Positions 59,843 through 64,000 of a stretch of 64,000 bases of DNA are shown here, in pieces. Made by a program: the position numbers and the translations under genes. Numbering within the stretch: the stretch's first letter is position 1; the number at the start of each line of letters is the position of its first letter. The DNA comes from Pelomonas sp036401055 (GTDB taxonomy: Bacteria; Pseudomonadota; Gammaproteobacteria; Burkholderiales; Burkholderiaceae_C): assembly GCA_036401055.1 (NCBI GenBank), contig DASWWC010000031.1, positions 6,504 to 70,503 of the forward strand. The letters are read 5' to 3'. A model generated the notes under the pieces. That model saw only the letters and a program-made list of their open reading frames with translations, ran no database searches and had not been told where the DNA came from.

Positions 59843-60998
59843 AGGCCGCACCCGCCGGCCGTGGCCGGCGCTGGATGCCCAGTAGCAATGCCAGCCCCGG
59901 CACGCGGCGTGCGCCGAGGTAGGCCAGCGTGCAGATTGCGAAGGTCAGCGCGACCAGCAGCAGCGCCTCCAGGCCCCAGGGCAGCGCCAGCGGCTTGAGC
60001 GCCTGGCTCAGCAGCACGATGACGCTCTGGTGCAGGATGTAGAGGCAGAACACCGCCCCGGCCGCTGCGCGCAGCGCGGGCGACTCGCGGGTGAACACGC
60101 GCTGCGCCCAGCCGCAGGCGGCCACGATGGACCACCAGGTCAGCACGCCGCGCAGGCTGCGCGCCGCGGCCAAAACGCCGTCCAGATGCTTCACCGCGTC
60201 ATAGTGGCTGCTGAAGACCAGCAGCACGGCCCAGCTTGCGAGCGACAGTCCCAGCGCGACCCAACGCAGCCGCAGCGCCGCGGGCCACAGCCCCTGGGCC
60301 AGCGGCGTGCGGCTGGCCCAGCCGAGGGCGAACACCCAGCCGTACTGCAAGTGGTTGTAGAGGTCGTGAACCAGGTCGTGCGTGCTGGGCCAGTGCGGCA
60401 TGACGAACACGCGCAGCAGCGCCAGCGGCACGGCGGGCAGCAGCAGCCAGGCCGCTGCCGGCAGGCTCAGCGCGGGCAGCGGCCGGCGCCAGCACGCCAC
60501 GATGACCGCTCCGATGACGGCATAGACCCACAGGTAGGGCAGGAACCACAGGTGGTTCCAGGTCGGCACGGCCATGCAGTCGGCGCCGCGGCAGTACTTG
60601 CCGCCCTGCAGGTAGGCCCACCAGAAGTCCAGGTAGCCGCCGTTGCCGGGCAGCTGCGTGGGCGCCTTGGTCAGCACCTCGTAGTAGGCCTGCGGCGTGA
60701 CGATGACGGCCATGCCGAACAGCAGGGGCAGCAGCAGGCGCCGCGAGCGGTCCTTCAGCGTGCCCAGTGCGCCGCGCTTCGCGAACAGGCCATGGCAGGC
60801 CGCGCCGGCGATGAGGAACAGCAGCGACAGCCGCCATGGCGAGCTGAGCTGCATGAAGGGCTCCAGCGCGTCGCTGGCGGCGGGGCTTTTCACGTGCCAG
60901 TCCCAGCTCACGTAGTACATGCCCACGTGGTAGGGGATCAGCAGCGCGAACGCGAAGACGCGCAAGCCGTCGAGGAAGGGGAGTCGAGGGGTGTTCAT
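59820..60998 (-). CDS. Membrane acyltransferase (acyltransferase family 3, OpgC-like)
   Basis: A 392-residue integral membrane protein with about ten helices. It begins RLPFLDGLRVFAFALLIPYHVGMYY, the family's catalytic His region (residues about 8-30), then SSPWRLSLLFLIAGAACHGLF. The length and helix pattern resemble OpgC/MdoC and other sugar acyltransferases. The natural acceptor, perhaps a glucan or surface polysaccharide, is unknown. It overlaps the convergent cyanophycinase gene by 23 bases. Confidence 0.83.
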   Translation of the reverse strand: MNTPRLPFLDGLRVFAFALLIPYHVGMYYVSWDWHVKSPAASDALEPFMQLSSPWRLSLLFLIAGAACHGLFAKRGALGTLKDRSRRLLLPLLFGMAVIVTPQAYYEVLTKAPTQLPGNGGYLDFWWAYLQGGKYCRGADCMAVPTWNHLWFLPYLWVYAVIGAVIVACWRRPLPALSLPAAAWLLLPAVPLALLRVFVMPHWPSTHDLVHDLYNHLQYGWVFALGWASRTPLAQGLWPAALRLRWVALGLSLASWAVLLVFSSHYDAVKHLDGVLAAARSLRGVLTWWSIVAACGWAQRVFTRESPALRAAAGAVFCLYILHQSVIVLLSQALKPLALPWGLEALLLVALTFAICTLAYLGARRVPGLALLLGIQRRPRPAGAAFSSAAAA

Positions 60999-61137
60999 GG
61001 CCGCCAGCTTCGCGGCCGCAACGGCGCGGCGCGAGCGCGCCGGGGCGAGCCGCTGAGCCTGTGGGGCGAGCGGCCGGCGTTACAGATGGGTTTCAGCACG
61101 CCTTCCTAGAATCGCCGCCGCCTAAAGGGAGACAACG

Positions 61138-63474
61138 ATGAGAAGAGACGTCGGGCGCAGCGTCGCCGCGGCAGCCTGCGCCTTCGCCATCACGGCATGC
61201 GGAGGCGGCGGCGGCGGTGGTGGCGGAGGCGGTAACAGCGGTGGTGGCGGTGGCGCCACGCTGTCGGTGACCGCAGACAAGACGGCCCTGCAGTTCAACG
61301 GCTTCGTGGCATCGCTGCCCAAGCCGCAGAGCATCAACTTCACGCTGGTCAACGCATCGGCCAGCGGCGAGTACTACGGCCAGATCGTGCCGGACGTGCC
61401 CGGCGACTTCCAGGCCTCGTTCACGCCCACCAGCGCGACGACGGCGGTCGTCACGGTGAACTGGGTCCGCCCGGAGGCCCTCTCGCGCTCGGGCTCGCTG
61501 ACCTTCCGCCTGTGCAGCGACGTCAACTGCGCCAAGGTCGCATGGACGCAGGCCATCCCCTACACGGCCAACGTCTACAGCATCGCGATGGACGGGCAGT
61601 CGCTGGCCAGCTACGAGGGCGTGGCCGCGCCGCCGGTGAGCGTGGCGATCACGCCGGCGGATACGGCCAACCAGCTGGCGGTGACGACGGGCAGCGGCGG
61701 CGCCTGGCTGTCGGCATCGCGAGCCTCGGCCGCCAGCATCGCCATCGGCGCCACGGGCGCGGGCGTGACCAGCGGCAGCTACCAGGGCTCGGTGCGCATC
61801 GCGATTGCCGGCCAGGCCGATGCGCCGGCCATCAGCATCCCGGTGTCGTTCACGGTCGGCGACGGCACCATCGCGCCGCCCGGTGCGAGCGCGGACCTGC
61901 GCTTCGGCACGACGGCGGCGGCCACGGCGGCCAGTGCGACGGTCGCCTTCCGCGGCACGCAGGCGCCCGCCTGGACGGCCAGCAGCGACCAGCCCTGGCT
62001 GGTGCTGACGCAGGCCTCGGGCACCGGCACGGGCCAGCTGAAGTACCAGATCGAGCCTGGTCGGACTGACAACGTTGTCAACTGGGGCTCGGCGACGGCC
62101 AGGGTCAAGATCAGCGCCGTGGGCCTCAGCGACGTGAGCTTCCCGGTCACGCTGAACAAGCAGCTGCCCGAGGTCTACACGGCCGCGCCCGTCGTCGTGC
62201 GCACGGGCGTGGCCAACACGGTGCGCATCAGCGGACGTGGCCTGTCGCAGCTGGCGAATGCCGGGCAGATCCAGGTCGGCAACCTGGGGGGCATCACCGG
62301 CAGCATCGCGTCGGACACCGTGGCCACGCTGACGCTGCCGCCGTTGGCCGCCGGACGCTGGTCCGTGTCGGTGTCCAACGCCGCCGGCATCGCCGCCACG
62401 ACCACGACGCTGGGCGCCGCCGCCGCCCACACGCTGGCGGCGGCGACCATCGAGACGACGGGCAACAAGGGCTCGTCGGTGTTCGACCCGACGCGCCAGG
62501 CACTGTTCACGGTCAACGCGACGCAGAACACGCTGCTGCGGCTGACGCTGGCCAACGGCCAGTGGCAGGCGGCCTCGCTGCCGGTGGAGCAGATCGGCGA
62601 CCTGGCGCTGTCGCCCGACCGGCGCACGGTCTATGTCAGCGCGGGCAACGCCACGCTGCTGGCCGTGGACCCCGACACGCTGCAGCTGCGCGCCACGCAC
62701 ACGCTGCCGGCCGCGCTGCAGAGCGACGCGCTGCTGGCGGGCTACTGGCGCCCGCGCAGCCTGGCCGTCACGAACGACCTGCGCCTGTGGTTCGCCGGCA
62801 CGCAGTGGAGCCCGCTGCGCTACTTCGACATGCTCGGCGGCAGCTTCGCCACGCAGCCGGCCACCGGCCTGCTGGGCGGCCAGTTCCGCTATCCGCAGGT
62901 GTTCGCGCCGGGCGACGGCTCGATGCTGCTGATCGACCAGTCGCTGCAGGAGGCGACGAACAACTATGTCTACACGCCGGGCAGCGGCACGCTGGCGCCG
63001 TCGACCCGCGTGCCGGAGGCCTACCAGAACGTCGTCTACAGCGAGGACGGCAGCCGCCTGCTCATCGACCTGACGACGCTGTACCACGGCAAGGACTTCA
63101 CGCCCGTCGGCCAGTTGCCCCAGCCCGCCGGCGTGAACATGTCGGCCGTGCTGTCGCCGGACGGCCGGCGCCTGTACCGCCTCGCGTCCATCAACCACGA
63201 CTCGCTGGCCGTGGACCACATCGACGTCTACGACGCGACGCAGCCCGCGGCGGGCAAGACGGACTTGACCAAGCTGGGCGAGATCTCCGTGGCCGATCAG
63301 GCCGCCGACTGCAGCGGCCCCTACTGCGAGCGCACCGGCTCGTTCATCATCAGCCCGCTGGGGGATGCGCTGTTCTGGAGCGGCAGCACGCGCGTGGTCG
63401 TCATCCCCATCCCCGCGCCGCTGGCCAGCCTGCAGTCCGCCCAGCCGCGCCTGAAACCTGCCGCTACGCGCTGA
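61138..63474 (+). CDS. Large repeat-rich lipoprotein of unknown function
   Basis: A 778-residue lipoprotein with lipobox ITAC (Cys21), followed at once by a glycine run of about 20 residues encoded by GGC/GGT repeats. Residues about 40-340 form three Ig-like or BACON-type beta domains (TALQFNGFVASLPKPQSINFTL, WLSASRASAASIAIG, DQPWLVLTQASGTGTGQL), then an IPT-like domain (VVVRTGVANTVRISGRGLSQLANAGQIQVG), then a beta-propeller-like C-terminus (IGDLALSPDRRTVYVSAGN, NMSAVLSPDGRRLYRLAS). Such modules commonly bind carbohydrate or protein at the cell surface. The start follows AGGGAGAC. Confidence 0.75.
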   Translation: MRRDVGRSVAAAACAFAITACGGGGGGGGGGGNSGGGGGATLSVTADKTALQFNGFVASLPKPQSINFTLVNASASGEYYGQIVPDVPGDFQASFTPTSATTAVVTVNWVRPEALSRSGSLTFRLCSDVNCAKVAWTQAIPYTANVYSIAMDGQSLASYEGVAAPPVSVAITPADTANQLAVTTGSGGAWLSASRASAASIAIGATGAGVTSGSYQGSVRIAIAGQADAPAISIPVSFTVGDGTIAPPGASADLRFGTTAAATAASATVAFRGTQAPAWTASSDQPWLVLTQASGTGTGQLKYQIEPGRTDNVVNWGSATARVKISAVGLSDVSFPVTLNKQLPEVYTAAPVVVRTGVANTVRISGRGLSQLANAGQIQVGNLGGITGSIASDTVATLTLPPLAAGRWSVSVSNAAGIAATTTTLGAAAAHTLAAATIETTGNKGSSVFDPTRQALFTVNATQNTLLRLTLANGQWQAASLPVEQIGDLALSPDRRTVYVSAGNATLLAVDPDTLQLRATHTLPAALQSDALLAGYWRPRSLAVTNDLRLWFAGTQWSPLRYFDMLGGSFATQPATGLLGGQFRYPQVFAPGDGSMLLIDQSLQEATNNYVYTPGSGTLAPSTRVPEAYQNVVYSEDGSRLLIDLTTLYHGKDFTPVGQLPQPAGVNMSAVLSPDGRRLYRLASINHDSLAVDHIDVYDATQPAAGKTDLTKLGEISVADQAADCSGPYCERTGSFIISPLGDALFWSGSTRVVVIPIPAPLASLQSAQPRLKPAATR

Positions 63475-63870
63475 TGAGCGCCAGCGCCTCGCGGTAGCCG
63501 CGCGACACCCGCAGCGTCTCGCCGCAGCTCAGGCCAAGCAGCGCCTCGCCGCTGGCCAGCCGCTGGATGCGTTGCACATGGGCGGTGTTGACCGCATGGC
63601 AGCGGTGCACGCGCAGGAAGCGCGCCGCCCAGCCGGGGCGGGCCAGCGCGTCGGCCAGCGTGGCGCGCTCCAGCAGCGTGCGCGGCGGCAGGTGCAGCTC
63701 GATGTAGTTGTCGGCCGCGGCGATCCACTGCACGTCGGCCAGCCTCACGCGCTCGCCGTCCACCCAGCATTCGCCCACCGGCGCGACGGGCCGCGCCAGC
63801 AGATCGCGCACGCGCGCCAGCGCCGCCGCCAGGCGCTCGGCGGTGCAGGGCTTGAGCAGGTAGTCGGCCC
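63464..63870 (-). pseudogene. LytTR response regulator, receiver domain cut off
   Basis: The C-terminal LytTR DNA-binding domain is intact (VRLADVQWIAAADNYIELHLP, RVHRCHAVNTAHVQRIQRL, LRVSRGYREAL). Upstream the frame reads ADYLLKPCTAERLAAALARV, the last strand of a response-regulator receiver domain, but homology ends near 63870 and the frame meets TAG at 63899-63901. The receiver's phosphorylation site and first four strands are missing from this side. An internal GTG at 63811 could still start a free LytTR domain. A mobile element inserted at about 63870 is the likely cause. The gene is convergent with the lipoprotein gene and overlaps its end by 11 bases. Confidence 0.7.
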
Positions 63871-64000
63871 TGCAAAACGCCCGGAACCCGCATGAACACT
63901 AGTGATGCGGGGTGAATGCCGATGGTCAGAACTCCCAGAATCAAATGCAATGCCTATTGATTTCTGGGAGTTCTGGAGAACTGGCGATGGCGACCGACGA
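63871..64000 (+). mobile_element. Probable left end of an insertion element
   Basis: Right of the broken LytTR gene the sequence loses its high GC content. It contains a hairpin with perfect 14-bp arms (CAGAACTCCCAGAA at 63927-63940 and its complement at 63962-63975), and then an ATG at 63987 after CTGGAGAA, starting a frame MATD that runs off the window. This is the layout expected for an insertion-sequence end followed by a transposase gene. The family cannot be named from four residues, and no target duplication can be checked. Confidence 0.5.

Overview
The window is high-GC DNA (roughly two thirds G+C by eye) with Gram-negative export signals: a TonB-dependent receptor end, Tat-like and lipoprotein signals, a PEP-CTERM protein, and glycine-rich lipoproteins. 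This suits a Betaproteobacterium of the order Burkholderiales, probably the Roseateles/Mitsuaria/Pelomonas/Rubrivivax neighbourhood. The genus is an inference from style and gene content and was not tested by any search.

Most of it (about 1-48.5 kb) is one large locus for taking apart pectin side chains, chiefly arabinan, and burning the released L-arabinose by the non-phosphorylating (Weimberg-type) route. Block A, + strand, 1-12.2 kb: TonB-receptor 3' end, GH43, L-arabonate dehydratase, 2-oxoglutarate semialdehyde dehydrogenase, GH51, lipoprotein GH43, GH127, GH29. Block B, + strand, 12.2-21.3 kb: a YtfQRT/YjfF-like furanose ABC importer with a GH31-PA14 enzyme between ATPase and permease, then a secreted GH43. 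Block C, 21.5-26 kb: a small membrane protein, a hypothetical, a HI1419/HI1420-type toxin-antitoxin pair, a frameshifted glyoxalase gene, a PL1 pectate lyase and a PEP-CTERM protein. Block D, - strand, 38.3 down to 26.1 kb, an almost gapless operon: 2-keto-3-deoxy-L-arabonate dehydratase, secreted endo-arabinanase GH43, a CUT1 sugar ABC transporter, cytosolic GH51 and GH43, GH97, GntR and LysR regulators. Block E, + strand, divergent from D, 38.5-48.5 kb: L-arabinose 1-dehydrogenase, aldose 1-epimerase, acyl-CoA thioesterase, L-arabinolactonase, two large six-hairpin-type exported proteins and a PL10 pectate lyase.

Together: exported lyases and endo-arabinanases cut the polymer, periplasmic GH43/GH51/GH127/GH29/GH31/GH97 trim it, two ABC systems import sugars or oligosaccharides, cytosolic GH51/GH43 finish the oligosaccharides, and five enzymes convert L-arabinose to 2-oxoglutarate (dehydrogenase 38481, lactonase 40809, dehydratases 1382 and 37322, semialdehyde dehydrogenase 3144). 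No isomerase-pathway araA/araB/araD genes are present in the window.

From 48.5 to 51.8 kb base composition falls and the content becomes island-like: hipBA, an XRE regulator with palindromic operators, a protein resembling a catalytically dead Mutator/IS256 transposase core, and an orphan ECF sigma factor. The rest is ordinary chromosome: a YtrA-type GntR/ABC operon, flavin reductase, M48 protease, Crp and LuxR regulators, class II amidotransferase, exported cyanophycinase-like protein, membrane acyltransferase, a large repeat-rich lipoprotein, and a LytTR regulator whose receiver domain is cut off, probably by a mobile element running off the right end.

No rRNA, tRNA or CRISPR array was seen. 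All family calls rest on reading motifs; none was checked by database search.
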